Shown: positions 24,137 through 32,843, counted from the stretch's first letter. The stretch is 64,000 nt of DNA from Xanthomonas codiaei (GCF_002939785.1 NZ_MDEC01000007.1:124001-188000); one strand, 5' to 3'. Notes: generated from the letters alone by a model not told the origin. Translations and numbers: made by a program.

Positions 24137-25522
24137 TCACACGTTCAACAACAGAAACTCCCGCTCCCACGAGCTGATCACCCGGAAAAACGTCTCATAT
24201 TCCTTCCGCTTCACCGAGATATAGGCCCGCACGAAGCGCGCGCCCAACATGTCCTGCAATGCCTCGCATCCCTCCAACCCATCCAGCGCCTCCCCCAACG
24301 AGCGCGGCAGGTCGTAGCCCTGCTCCTTGCCATTGCTGCTGACCGGCGCGGTTGGCTCGAGCTTTTCGCGGATACCCAATAACCCGCAGGCCAGGGTCGC
24401 CGCCATCGCCAGATACGGGTTGGCGTCGGAGCCGGCGAAGCGGCTCTCCACCCGCATGTTCTGCGGCGCATCGATCGGCACCCGCAGTCCGCAGGTACGG
24501 TTGTCGAAGCCCCACAGCACATTGCTCGGCGACACCTCGCCGAACATCAGCCGCCGGTACGAATTGACGTTGGGTGCCAGCAGCCCCATCGCCATCGGAA
24601 TATATTTCTGCAGCCCGCCCAGATAATGCGCGAAGGTGTCGCTGAAGCCGCCTTCGCGCTTGCCGCTGAACACGTTCTTGCCGGTGCCCGCGTGCAACAG
24701 GCTCTGGTGGATATGCATCGCGCTGCCCGGCTCGGTTTCCATTGGCTTTGCCAGGAAGGTCGCATACACGCCGTGGCGCAGCGCAGCCTCGCGCATGGTG
24801 CGCTTGAACAGGAACACCTGGTCGGCGCGCGACAAGGCATCGGCATGGGTGAAATTGACTTCCAGCTGCGCGGCGCCGGATTCGTGGATCAAGGTGTCCA
24901 CATCCAGTTCCATCGCATCGCAGTAGTCGTACATCAGGTCCAGGATCGGGTCGAACTCGTTGACCGCATCGATGGAATACGACTGCCGCGCGGTCTCCGG
25001 CCGGCCCGAGCGGCCGGCCGGCGGCAGCAGCGGGAAATCCGGGTCGGTGTTCTTCTGCACCAGGAAGAACTCCAGCTCCGGCGCCACCACCGGCTGCAGC
25101 TTGACCTGCGCATAGGCATCGAGCACGCGCCGCAACACATTGCGCGGCGCCAGCTCGTGCGGCTGGCCATCCTTGGTATAGCAATCGTGGATGACCTGCG
25201 CGGTGGGGTCGGCGGCCCACGGCACCATGCGCACGGTGGAGGCATCCGGGCGCAGGTGCATGTCCGAATCCGACGGCGAAGTCAGCGCGTAGTAGTCGTC
25301 GGGAAAGTCGCCGGTGACGGTGGTGGCGAAGATGCCTTCCGGCAACCGCGTGCCGTAGTCGTGGGAGAACTTGTCGGCCGGAATGATCTTGCCGCGCGCG
25401 TTGCCGGTAATGTCCGGCACCAGGCATTCCACCTCGGTGATGTTGCGGTCCTTGAGCCAGCGGCGCAAGGCGCTCTCCGGCTGCTTGGGCGTGGCGATGC
25501 GCGAACGTTGACGAAGCGACAT
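24137..25522 (-). CDS. puuA: Gamma-glutamylputrescine synthetase-like (glutamine synthetase family)
   Basis: A 461-residue glutamine synthetase fold enzyme. It has the N-terminal beta-grasp (VECLVPDITGNARGK), the metal-binding glutamates in APELEFFLV (Glu149, Glu151), the ATP/metal histidine segment GSAMHIHQSL and the FDNRTCGLRVP and GSDANPYLAMAA blocks. In the Puu pathway such enzymes ligate glutamate to putrescine using ATP. It equals SpuB in the Pseudomonas spu order. The puuD start lies 7 bp upstream of this gene's start region, so puuD-puuA form an operon. A paralogue is encoded divergently at 26431. Activity on other polyamines is possible. Confidence 0.9.
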   Translation of the reverse strand: MSLRQRSRIATPKQPESALRRWLKDRNITEVECLVPDITGNARGKIIPADKFSHDYGTRLPEGIFATTVTGDFPDDYYALTSPSDSDMHLRPDASTVRMVPWAADPTAQVIHDCYTKDGQPHELAPRNVLRRVLDAYAQVKLQPVVAPELEFFLVQKNTDPDFPLLPPAGRSGRPETARQSYSIDAVNEFDPILDLMYDYCDAMELDVDTLIHESGAAQLEVNFTHADALSRADQVFLFKRTMREAALRHGVYATFLAKPMETEPGSAMHIHQSLLHAGTGKNVFSGKREGGFSDTFAHYLGGLQKYIPMAMGLLAPNVNSYRRLMFGEVSPSNVLWGFDNRTCGLRVPIDAPQNMRVESRFAGSDANPYLAMAATLACGLLGIREKLEPTAPVSSNGKEQGYDLPRSLGEALDGLEGCEALQDMLGARFVRAYISVKRKEYETFFRVISSWEREFLLLNV

Positions 25523-25528
25523 ACAACC

Positions 25529-26284
25529 TCACTGGCCGCGCTGGGCGGCATGACGGCGACAGGCCTGGCCGAAGGCCTCGAAGATGGCACGGTAGAACGG
25601 TTGCTGTGTGACACGCCATTCCGGATGCCACTGCACAGCCAGCAGAAATCCGGGCCCCGCGCCGCGGAAGGCTTCGATCAGGCCATCGGGTGCGGTGGCT
25701 TCGACCAGCAACCCGTCGGCAAGCCGGGCGATGCCCTGCCCGTGCAGCGAATTGACCATCACCTCGCTGGCGCCGCTCATGCCGGCCAGCCAGCCGCCAG
25801 GCTGCAGCCGCACCGGATGGGCGGGGCCGTATTGCACTTCCAGCGCAGCGCTGCGGTCTTCGCGGTGATCGGCCAGGCCGGGCACGTCATGCACGCGCTG
25901 GTGCAGGCGCCCGCCCAGCGCCACATTCACCTCCTGCAGGCCGCGGCAGATCGCCAGCACCGGCAGGCCGCGCGCCAGCGCCTGCGGAATCATCCCCAGG
26001 CTGGTGGCATCGCGGGCCGCATCGTGCGGGTTTCCCTCCCAGCTGGATTCATCGCTGTAGTGATGCGGCTCGATATTGCTGACCGCTCCGGTGAGCAACA
26101 GGCCGTCCAGGCGCTCCAGCCACACCGCGGCATCAAGCGTGGGCTGCAGGCTGGGCAGCAACACCGGCATGGCCCCGGCCGCTTCCACCACCGCGCGCAC
26201 GTATTTTTCGCCGGCCGCCAGGAACGGATGCGGCCCCTGCGCGATGCGGTCGGTCGGCAGCCCGACCAGCGGTACGACAGCCAT
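25529..26284 (-). CDS. puuD: Gamma-glutamyl-GABA hydrolase (class I amidotransferase-like)
   Basis: A 251-residue peptidase C26-type hydrolase that releases GABA and glutamate from gamma-glutamyl-GABA. The nucleophile is Cys113 in AICRGLQE, with His220 and Glu222 (WHPEW) completing the triad. The oxyanion-type loop LLLTGAVSNIEPHHY is typical of PuuD/SpuA. It is the first gene of the minus-strand operon, followed 6 bp later by puuA. The 146-bp gap to the divergent puuA paralogue should hold both promoters. Confidence 0.94.
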   Translation of the reverse strand: MAVVPLVGLPTDRIAQGPHPFLAAGEKYVRAVVEAAGAMPVLLPSLQPTLDAAVWLERLDGLLLTGAVSNIEPHHYSDESSWEGNPHDAARDATSLGMIPQALARGLPVLAICRGLQEVNVALGGRLHQRVHDVPGLADHREDRSAALEVQYGPAHPVRLQPGGWLAGMSGASEVMVNSLHGQGIARLADGLLVEATAPDGLIEAFRGAGPGFLLAVQWHPEWRVTQQPFYRAIFEAFGQACRRHAAQRGQ

Positions 26285-26430
26285 GCAGACATCCCGATGC
26301 GGCGCGTTGAACGGCAGGTGCGTCCGAACTTACCGCGCTACCGCCGCCATTGCCACCGCGGCCGCGGCACGCGCCTGCGACGGCTCACGCGCGCTTTGCT
26401 AGGCTGGCGGCGACTTTGCAGGTGGTGCCC

Positions 26431-27810
26431 ATGGCTTCCGAGAACTCCGTCGCGTCCCTGCCCGCCGCCGACGCCACCACCCTGGCGCGCATTCCCGGCT
26501 GTGCCTCGGTGGACCTGCTGTTGCCCGATACCAACGGCGTGCTGCGCGGCAAGCGCATCACCGCCGACACCCTGGGCAAGGTGTACCGCGATGGCGTGTG
26601 CCTGCCGATGTCGCTGATCGCCACCGACATCACCGGCAACACCGTGGAAGAGACCGGGCTGGGCTATGCGATCGGCGATGCCGACCGCATCTGCCGGCCG
26701 ATCGCCGGGTCGCTGCGGCCAGTCCCCTGGGCGCCGCAACCCATGGCGCAGCTGTTGCTGGCGATGCACACCCCCGAGGGCGGCCTGTTCGAGGTGGCGC
26801 CGCGCGCGGTGCTGCAACGCGTGCTGGCGGGCTTTACGGCGCTTGGGCTGACCCCGGTGATTGCGGTGGAGCTGGAGTTCTACCTGTTCGATGCGGTGCC
26901 CGATGCGCAGGGCCGTCCGCAGACACCGCGCGACCCGGTCACCGGCGCGCGCAGCGACAGCACGCAGGTATATTCGCTGCAGGACCTGGACGAGCAGCGC
27001 GGCTTCACCGATGCGGTCACCGCCGCATGCCGCCAGCAAGGCATTCCCGCCGACACCGCCGTGGCCGAGTACGCGCCAGGCCAATTCGAGATCAACCTGC
27101 AGCATCGCGCCGATGCGCTGGCGGCCTGCGACGAGGCGATCCTGCTCAAGCGCACCATCAAGGCCATTGCGCAGCAGCAGGGCATGCTCGCCAGCTTCAT
27201 GGCCAAGCCCTTCCCCGAGCAGGCCGGCAGCGGCCTGCACCTGCATGTGAGCCTGCTGGATGGCGACGGGAACAATGTGCTGGCCGGCCGTGCCGACGCG
27301 CCGACCGACGCGCTGCGCCACGCCATTGCCGGGCTGCAGCGGCATGCCGACGCCTGCCTGCTGCTGTTCGCCCCGCATGCCAACAGCTACCGCCGCTTCG
27401 TCAGCAATGCGTTCGTGCCGCTGGATGCCAGCTGGGGCTTCAACAACCGCACCGTGGCGCTGCGCATCCCGCAGAGCGATGCGCGCAACACCCGCATCGA
27501 ACACCGCATCGCCGGCGCCGATGCCAACCCGTACCTGGTGGCCGCCGCGGTGCTGGCGGCCATGCTGGACGGCTTGCGACAGCCCGGCGAGCCCACTGCG
27601 CCGATCGTGGGCAATGCCTATGCGCAATCGGTGTTCCGCCCACGCACCTGGCAGGGCGCGGTGGATGCGTTCCTGGGCAGCGATTTCATCGACGCCCAGT
27701 TCGGCACGCAATTCCGGCAGGTGTTCGGCCAGCAGAAGCAGCGTGAGCTGTTCGACTACCAGGCGCTGGTGCCGGACCTGGATTACGCCCGGTACCTGCG
27801 CACCGTGTGA
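26431..27810 (+). CDS. puuA: Second gamma-glutamylputrescine synthetase-like protein
   Basis: A 459-residue glutamine synthetase family enzyme, paralogous to the one at 24137 but clearly diverged. It keeps the motifs VELEFYLF (metal ligands), GSGLHLHVSLLD, FNNRTVALRIP and GADANPYLVAAAVLA. I start at the ATG at 26431, preceded by a weak AGGTGG. Its stop overlaps the start of the FAD oxidase gene (TGATG), so synthetase and oxidase are coupled as expected for consecutive Puu steps. The two copies may prefer different amines (putrescine, spermidine, ethanolamine); this is inference. Confidence 0.88.
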   Translation: MASENSVASLPAADATTLARIPGCASVDLLLPDTNGVLRGKRITADTLGKVYRDGVCLPMSLIATDITGNTVEETGLGYAIGDADRICRPIAGSLRPVPWAPQPMAQLLLAMHTPEGGLFEVAPRAVLQRVLAGFTALGLTPVIAVELEFYLFDAVPDAQGRPQTPRDPVTGARSDSTQVYSLQDLDEQRGFTDAVTAACRQQGIPADTAVAEYAPGQFEINLQHRADALAACDEAILLKRTIKAIAQQQGMLASFMAKPFPEQAGSGLHLHVSLLDGDGNNVLAGRADAPTDALRHAIAGLQRHADACLLLFAPHANSYRRFVSNAFVPLDASWGFNNRTVALRIPQSDARNTRIEHRIAGADANPYLVAAAVLAAMLDGLRQPGEPTAPIVGNAYAQSVFRPRTWQGAVDAFLGSDFIDAQFGTQFRQVFGQQKQRELFDYQALVPDLDYARYLRTV

Positions 27811-29120
27811 TGGGCAGCCCGGCCGCAACCAGCAGCGAAACACCGGGCAGCGGCTATCCGGACAGCTGGTATGCGCGCAGCGCGCCGGCCCTGACCGCCC
27901 AGCCGCGCCTGCATGGCGCGCAGCAAGCCGATGTCTGCATCCTCGGCGCCGGCTATACCGGCCTGACCGCCGCGCTGGCGCTGGCCGAAGCCGGCTACCG
28001 GGTCGTCGTGCTGGAGGCCCGGCGCATCGGTTGGGGCGCATCCGGGCGCAATGGCGGCCAGGCCATCGTCGGCTACGGCTGCGAGCAGCACACGCTGGAA
28101 GCGCTGGTCGGCGATGCCGATGCGCGCCTGCTGTTCGACTTCTCGCGCGACGGCATGCAGTTGCTGCGCCAGCGCATCCAGCGCCACGCCATCACCTGCG
28201 ACTGGCGCGACGGGCATGCGCACGTGCCACTGAAGCCGCGCCAGGTACGCGCCCTGCGGCACGGCATCGTGCGCATGGCCGAGCGCTACGACTACCCGCT
28301 GGAGTGGTGGGACCGCGCCCGCACCCGCCAGGTGCTGGACAGCCCGCTGTACCTGGGCGCGATGTTCGATGCGGCCAGCGGCCACCTGCATCCGCTGGCC
28401 TACGCCTTCGGCCTGGCGCGCGCCGCGCTGGCGGCCGGGGTGCTGATCTTCGAGGACTCGGCGGTGATCCGGCAGGACGCTGGTGCACAGGTCACGATGC
28501 ACACCGCACAGGGCAGCGTCACCGCGGACTTCGGGGTGATTGCCGGCAACGCCTTGCTGCACGGCATCGCCCCGCAGATGGAGCAGCGCATCATGCCGGT
28601 GGGCACCTATGTCGGCGCGACGCCGCCGCTGGGCGCGGCGCGCGCGCGCGCACTGATCGGCAACGACATGGCGGTGGCCGATACCAACTGGGCGCTGGAC
28701 TATTACCGGCTCAGCGCCGATCACCGGCTGCTGTTCGGCGGGCGCGCCAGCTATTCGTCGCGCCCGCCGCCGGGCCTGCAGCGCCTGATGACCCGGCGCA
28801 TGCACAGCGTCTTCCCGCAGCTGCGCGACGTGCCGCTGGAGACCGTGTGGGGCGGCTATGTGGACATCACCCGCAACCGCGCCCCGCACTGGGGCCGGCT
28901 CGCGCCGAACCTGTATTTCGCACAAGGCTTCTCCGGCCACGGCGTGGCCGCCACCGGGCTGGCCGGCCAGGTCATCGCCGAGGCCATCACCGGCCAGAGC
29001 CGGCGCCTGGACGTGTTCGCCCGCATTCCGCACCGCCCGTTCCCGGGCGGACAGCGGCTACGCACCCCGCTGCTGGTGGCCGCCATGAGCTGGTACCGGC
29101 TGCGCGACGCGCTGTGGTGA
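27810..29120 (+). CDS. puuB: Gamma-glutamylputrescine oxidase-like FAD enzyme
   Basis: A 436-residue FAD-dependent amine oxidoreductase of the DAO family. The dinucleotide-binding motif GAGYTG lies at 46-51 within ADVCILGAGYTGLTAALALA, followed by the conserved GWGASGRNGGQ. The C-terminal FAD-contacting block reads FAQGFSGHGVAATGLAGQ. PuuB oxidises gamma-glutamylputrescine to the aldehyde with release of H2O2 and ammonia. The ATG at 27810 overlaps the preceding stop; a GTG one codon earlier is in frame. No aldehyde dehydrogenase (puuC) follows; the one at 10560 may serve. Confidence 0.93.
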   Translation: MGSPAATSSETPGSGYPDSWYARSAPALTAQPRLHGAQQADVCILGAGYTGLTAALALAEAGYRVVVLEARRIGWGASGRNGGQAIVGYGCEQHTLEALVGDADARLLFDFSRDGMQLLRQRIQRHAITCDWRDGHAHVPLKPRQVRALRHGIVRMAERYDYPLEWWDRARTRQVLDSPLYLGAMFDAASGHLHPLAYAFGLARAALAAGVLIFEDSAVIRQDAGAQVTMHTAQGSVTADFGVIAGNALLHGIAPQMEQRIMPVGTYVGATPPLGAARARALIGNDMAVADTNWALDYYRLSADHRLLFGGRASYSSRPPPGLQRLMTRRMHSVFPQLRDVPLETVWGGYVDITRNRAPHWGRLAPNLYFAQGFSGHGVAATGLAGQVIAEAITGQSRRLDVFARIPHRPFPGGQRLRTPLLVAAMSWYRLRDALW

Positions 29121-29220
29121 ACGCCGCCGCAGGCGCCGCGCGCAGGCTGCGACGAAGCGCTCAAGTTTTGGCGGGCAGAGCCGTTAGCTGATCTGACGGT
29201 TCGATCCACACGGCCAGCCG

Positions 29221-30519
29221 ATGTCTCCAGGTACCCTACATCGCAATAGTGAAAGTGCAGTTCTGCCGCAGCGCGTGTTGCTGGTGGAGAACTCGCGCAC
29301 GTTCACCAGCATGCTGCGCGAAGCCATCGAGCAGCGCGTGGAATTGCCGGTCACGGTCGTGTCGACCCTGGCCGAAGCGGCGCGCGTGCTCGACGAAGAG
29401 GACGGCTGGTTCCTGGTCCTGACCGGGCTGGTGCTGGTGGACGGCGATCGCGACAAGGTGGTGGAGTTCTTCCTGTCGCGCAACCTGCCCACCGTGGTGG
29501 TCAGCGGCGTGTACGACGAGGACCTGCGCCAGCGCGTGCTGCAGCAGCAGATCATCGACTACGTGCTCAAGAACGCACCGGGCAGCATCGAATACCTAGC
29601 CTGGCTGGTGCAGCGCCTGGAGCGCAACCGTCGCATCGGCGCACTGGTGGTGGACGACTCGCTGTCCGCCCGCACCTACGCAGCGGCGTTGTTGTCGATG
29701 TACGGCTACCGGGTGGTGCTGGCCGCCGACGGCGCCGCCGGCCTGGAAGCCATCGAGCGCGACCCCGGCATCCGCCTGACCATCGTCGACCAGGAAATGC
29801 CCGGCATGGAAGGAGTGGAATTCACCCGCCGGCTGCGTGCGATCCGCTCGCGCGACAAGGTCGCGGTGATCGGCATCTCCGGCAACAGCGATTCGTCGCT
29901 GATCCCGCGCTTTTTGAAGAACGGCGCCAACGACTTCCTGCGCAAGCCGTTCTCGCGCGAGGAATTCTTCTGCCGTGTCTCGCAGAACGTGGACCAGCTG
30001 GAATTGATCGGCACGCTGCAGGACCTGGCCACGCGCGACTTCCTCACTGGCCTGCCGAACCGGCGTTATTTCCTGGAACAGAGCCAGCGGGTGATCCCCA
30101 AGCTGCTGTCGCAGGAGCAGACGGTGACCGCGGCGATGCTGGACATCGACCACTTCAAGCACATCAACGACACCTGGGGCCACGAAGCCGGCGACCAGGC
30201 GCTGCGTGCGGTGGCCGCCTCGGTCTCCGGGCATGCGCGTCCGCAGGATCTGGTGGCACGCTTCGGCGGCGAGGAATTCTGCCTGCTGGTACCGGGGCTG
30301 GATGCGGCCAATGCCGCCAGCTATTTCGAAACGCTGCGCGAGCGCATCAGCGCGTTGCGCGTGCGTATCGGCGATGAAACCCTGAGCATGACCGTGAGCA
30401 TCGGCGTGTGCATCGCGACCGAAGGCGACCAGTCGCTGCATCACCTGTTGAACGAAGCCGACAAATATCTCTACCTGGCCAAGGCCGGCGGCCGCAATCA
30501 GGTACGCCTGGCGAGCTGA
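29221..30519 (+). CDS. REC-REC-GGDEF diguanylate cyclase
   Basis: A 432-residue response regulator that should make c-di-GMP. The first receiver domain (about 16-130) is degenerate: the usual phospho-Asp position reads Thr68-Gly69 in VLTGLVLVDG, although Lys117 is kept. The second receiver (about 138-255) is intact with Asp190 (VDQEMPG) and Lys242 (LRKPFS). The GGDEF domain (about 265-430) has the active loop Gly349-Gly350-Glu351-Glu352-Phe353 and a product-inhibition I-site RPQD at 340-343. PleD has the same layout but its active receiver comes first. No kinase gene is adjacent. The 3-prime end overlaps the converging transporter gene by 22 bp. Confidence 0.95.
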   Translation: MSPGTLHRNSESAVLPQRVLLVENSRTFTSMLREAIEQRVELPVTVVSTLAEAARVLDEEDGWFLVLTGLVLVDGDRDKVVEFFLSRNLPTVVVSGVYDEDLRQRVLQQQIIDYVLKNAPGSIEYLAWLVQRLERNRRIGALVVDDSLSARTYAAALLSMYGYRVVLAADGAAGLEAIERDPGIRLTIVDQEMPGMEGVEFTRRLRAIRSRDKVAVIGISGNSDSSLIPRFLKNGANDFLRKPFSREEFFCRVSQNVDQLELIGTLQDLATRDFLTGLPNRRYFLEQSQRVIPKLLSQEQTVTAAMLDIDHFKHINDTWGHEAGDQALRAVAASVSGHARPQDLVARFGGEEFCLLVPGLDAANAASYFETLRERISALRVRIGDETLSMTVSIGVCIATEGDQSLHHLLNEADKYLYLAKAGGRNQVRLAS

Positions 30520-31790
30520 TCTCTGCGCGCCATCATCAGGGCAATCAGACTCAGCACTGCGGCACCTCCGAGGTAATACCCCACCGCCTGCACCCCGTAG
30601 CGCGCTGCCAACTGGGTGGCGACATACGGCGCCGGCGCTGCGCCCAGGATACTGGCCAGGTTGAACGACAGGGATGCGCCGGTGTAGCGCACCTCGGTGG
30701 GATACAGCTGCGCCAGCAACGTCCCGCACGGCCCGTAGGTCAGGCCCATGAAGAAGAATCCCAGCGACAGGAAGGCCAGCACCTGCAGCGGATGATCGGC
30801 CTGGAAAAGCGGCGCGAACGCCAGCCCGAACGCGATGATGGCGATGCTGGCCAGCATCATCGCCAGCGGCGCGCCGTGGCGGTCGCCAAACCTGGCCGAG
30901 GGCGGAATGCCCAGCGCGAAGAACACGATGCCCGCCATCTGCAGCAGCAGGAACTGCTCCTTGTCGTAGCCCAGGGTCTTGGTGCCATAGCCCAGCGCAA
31001 ACACGGTCATCAGATAGAACAGCACGAAGGTGGCGAACGCACCCAGGGTGCCGACGATCAGTGCCGGCCAATGCTGCCAGACCACCGTGCCCAGCGGCAG
31101 GCGTACGCGCGTGTTGCGGTCCAGGGTCTTCTGGAAGTCCGGGGTCTCGGTGATGCTCAGGCGCACCCACAAGCCGGTGATCACCAGCAAGGCGCTGGCC
31201 AGGAACGGCACCCGCCAGCCCCATGCCATGAAATCCGCGTCGTCCAGCACCGCCCCCATGCCCAGGAAGGTGCCGGTGGACAGCAGGAAGCCCAACGGCG
31301 CGCCCAGCTGCGGAAACATGCCGTACCACACGCGCTTGCCGGGCGGTGCGTTCTCGGTGGCCAACAGCACCGCCCCGCCCCACTCACCGCCCAGGCCCAG
31401 GCCCTGGCCGAAGCGGCAGACCGCCAGCAGCGCCGGCGCCAGCACGCCGATCTGCGCATACCCGGGCAACAGGCCGATCGCCACCGTGGACAGGCCCATC
31501 GTCAGCAACGCCGCCACCAGCGTGGCCTTGCGGCCGATGCGGTCGCCGAAGTGGCCGAACACCGCCGAGCCCACCGGCCGCGCAACGAAGGCCACCGCAA
31601 AGGTCGCCAACGACTGCAGCATCGCCGCACTGCCGTCGTCGGCGGGGAAGAACAGCGTGGGAAACACCAGCACCGCCGCGGTGGCGTAGATATAGAAATC
31701 GAAGAATTCGATGGTGGTGCCGATCAGGCTGGCGAACAGCACACGCGCAGGCGAATTGGTCGGCGTGGCGAGCGGCGCGGCAGCGGTCAT
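30498..31790 (-). CDS. MHS-family MFS transporter (metabolite:H+ symporter)
   Basis: A 430-residue, 12-helix permease. The N-terminus TIEFFDFYIYATAAVLVFPTLFFP and the loop GHFGDRIGRKATL are hallmarks of the metabolite:H+ symporter group (related to ShiA, ProP, KgtP). Substrates in the group are carboxylates, sugar acids or betaines; none can be chosen here. It converges on the diguanylate cyclase gene and their coding ends overlap by 22 bp. Upstream is 740 bp of repeat-rich DNA. Confidence 0.93.
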   Translation of the reverse strand: MTAAAPLATPTNSPARVLFASLIGTTIEFFDFYIYATAAVLVFPTLFFPADDGSAAMLQSLATFAVAFVARPVGSAVFGHFGDRIGRKATLVAALLTMGLSTVAIGLLPGYAQIGVLAPALLAVCRFGQGLGLGGEWGGAVLLATENAPPGKRVWYGMFPQLGAPLGFLLSTGTFLGMGAVLDDADFMAWGWRVPFLASALLVITGLWVRLSITETPDFQKTLDRNTRVRLPLGTVVWQHWPALIVGTLGAFATFVLFYLMTVFALGYGTKTLGYDKEQFLLLQMAGIVFFALGIPPSARFGDRHGAPLAMMLASIAIIAFGLAFAPLFQADHPLQVLAFLSLGFFFMGLTYGPCGTLLAQLYPTEVRYTGASLSFNLASILGAAPAPYVATQLAARYGVQAVGYYLGGAAVLSLIALMMARRDQLARRT

Positions 31791-32127
31791 CGGTGGTAGG
31801 CATCCGGAAACGAGACGGCCGATTCTGGCAGATCACGGCCACGCTTTGCGCAGGCGCACCGGCTGGTGGAAAAGTTACAGGCGTGACCGACAGCAGTATG
31901 CGCCACGCCGTCCTCGCCCGCCCAAGGCGGCCGACGAGGTGTCGCCAGCCGTTCTTCAAGCGCAGCTGACAAAACGTCTGCGCGCCCGCCAGACGGGCGC
32001 GGTCGGTGCCTGGAATCGGCATGCACCACTCCGACACTCCGGTTCCGAGCGCGCCAACACCGTGCCTACCTGATGACCGCTCTCTACGTGTTGTTAGCCG
32101 CTTGAAAGTGCTGTCGTCTGCTGAAAG

Positions 32128-32230
32128 CCCTTGCCCGCTCAGCATCGCGGGACACGCCGCAAGTACGTTCTTGTTGGGTCTTACGCGGCATCCAGACCGC
32201 GTCAGGGCCCGCGGCGGTGAGCGGACAAGG
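32128..32230. repeat. ~103-bp palindromic element, copy A
   Basis: It starts CCCTTGCCCGCTC and ends GAGCGGACAAGG, forming a long imperfect inverted repeat with a smaller one inside (TTACGCGG / CCGCGT). Copy B at 60893-60994 is the same element with better-paired arms. Both copies are followed by ACCA..CA.GATGGTCGGT.CGCAGAGTT, so the shared segment extends about 30 bp beyond the palindrome. Confidence 0.75.
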
Positions 32231-32337
32231 ACCAGCCAAGATGGTCGGTACGCAGAGTTCTCGACAGAACAACCAACATCGGTCTGGTGCGCTGTCTCAG
32301 CTCTGCAATCAAGCCACCAGCAAACTCTCCGGCGCGG

Positions 32338-32431
32338 TGCCCTCGCCGCTTGCGGGACCGTTGGCGGCATGGATGCCGCCATCGAGCCCCCAGGGATGGG
32401 TTCACGGCGTGTCCCGCAAGCGGTGAGGGCA
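32338..32431. repeat. 94-bp palindromic element
   Basis: Outer arms of 21 bp (32338-32358 and 32411-32431) match at 20 of 21 positions: TGCCCTC.CCGCTTGCGGGAC against GTCCCGCAAGCGG.GAGGGCA. An inner perfect hairpin, GGCGGCA-TGGA-TGCCGCC, lies at 32363-32380. The right half resembles sequence at about 61050-61090, suggesting a dispersed family. Confidence 0.75.
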
Positions 32432-32534
32432 GCGCGCGCTCGATCGACGAAAGTTTTGGCTTGAGCTTCTAACCAAAGTTTCTGACTCAAGCGGAACACC
32501 AGCTAGAGTTTCAAAGAAACAGCGAAAAGATCGC

Positions 32535-32843
32535 TCAACCGCCCTGCGGCAGCTGCGCCGTTCCACGCTGCGCGTGTTCGACCAGGCCGGCGGACGTAAT
32601 CACCGCACATTGCCGTTCGCCACGCTCTTCTACGCGGACCCAGCCCGGGCCTGATGCACCGTCCAGGTTTGCCGTGCCCAGCCAGGCGAGCGTGCGCAGC
32701 AGCACGCTCATGCGCACGCCCAGCTGCTTGCACAGCTTCGACAGCGACACGCCCTCGGGCGCGTCGGCCAGGGCGTGCAACAGCTGTGTGGTGAGCTGCG
32801 GGTCAGCGGACAAGCACGGCCCCGATGTCGCGCGGCGCCGCAT
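32535..32843 (-). CDS. Small winged-helix protein downstream of the FdhF-like gene
   Basis: A protein of about 102 residues if the ATG at 32843 is used; a TTG at 32810, with GGGG about 7 nt upstream, would give 91 residues and only an 8-bp overlap with the preceding stop. The segment PEGVSLSKLCKQLGVRMSVLLRTLAWLG looks like a winged helix-turn-helix DNA-binding motif, and a short wing (WVRVEERGERQCAVIT) follows. Close coupling to the molybdoenzyme gene suggests a dedicated regulator or accessory factor. I do not recognise a named family. Confidence 0.7.
   Translation of the reverse strand: MRRRATSGPCLSADPQLTTQLLHALADAPEGVSLSKLCKQLGVRMSVLLRTLAWLGTANLDGASGPGWVRVEERGERQCAVITSAGLVEHAQRGTAQLPQGG

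Larger units (their letters stand above)
31791..32534. other. 744-bp repeat-rich intergenic region
   Basis: No supported gene. It should include the MHS transporter promoter on the minus strand. Two palindromic elements (32128-32230 and 32338-32431) occupy the centre and right; related sequences recur at 60893-61090. The rest shows nothing I recognise. Confidence 0.6.

Noticed and set aside
31384-32499. Minus-strand 371-residue open frame upstream of the MHS transporter
   Set aside because: It overlaps the transporter gene in another frame and crosses the palindromic repeats; no domain is recognisable.
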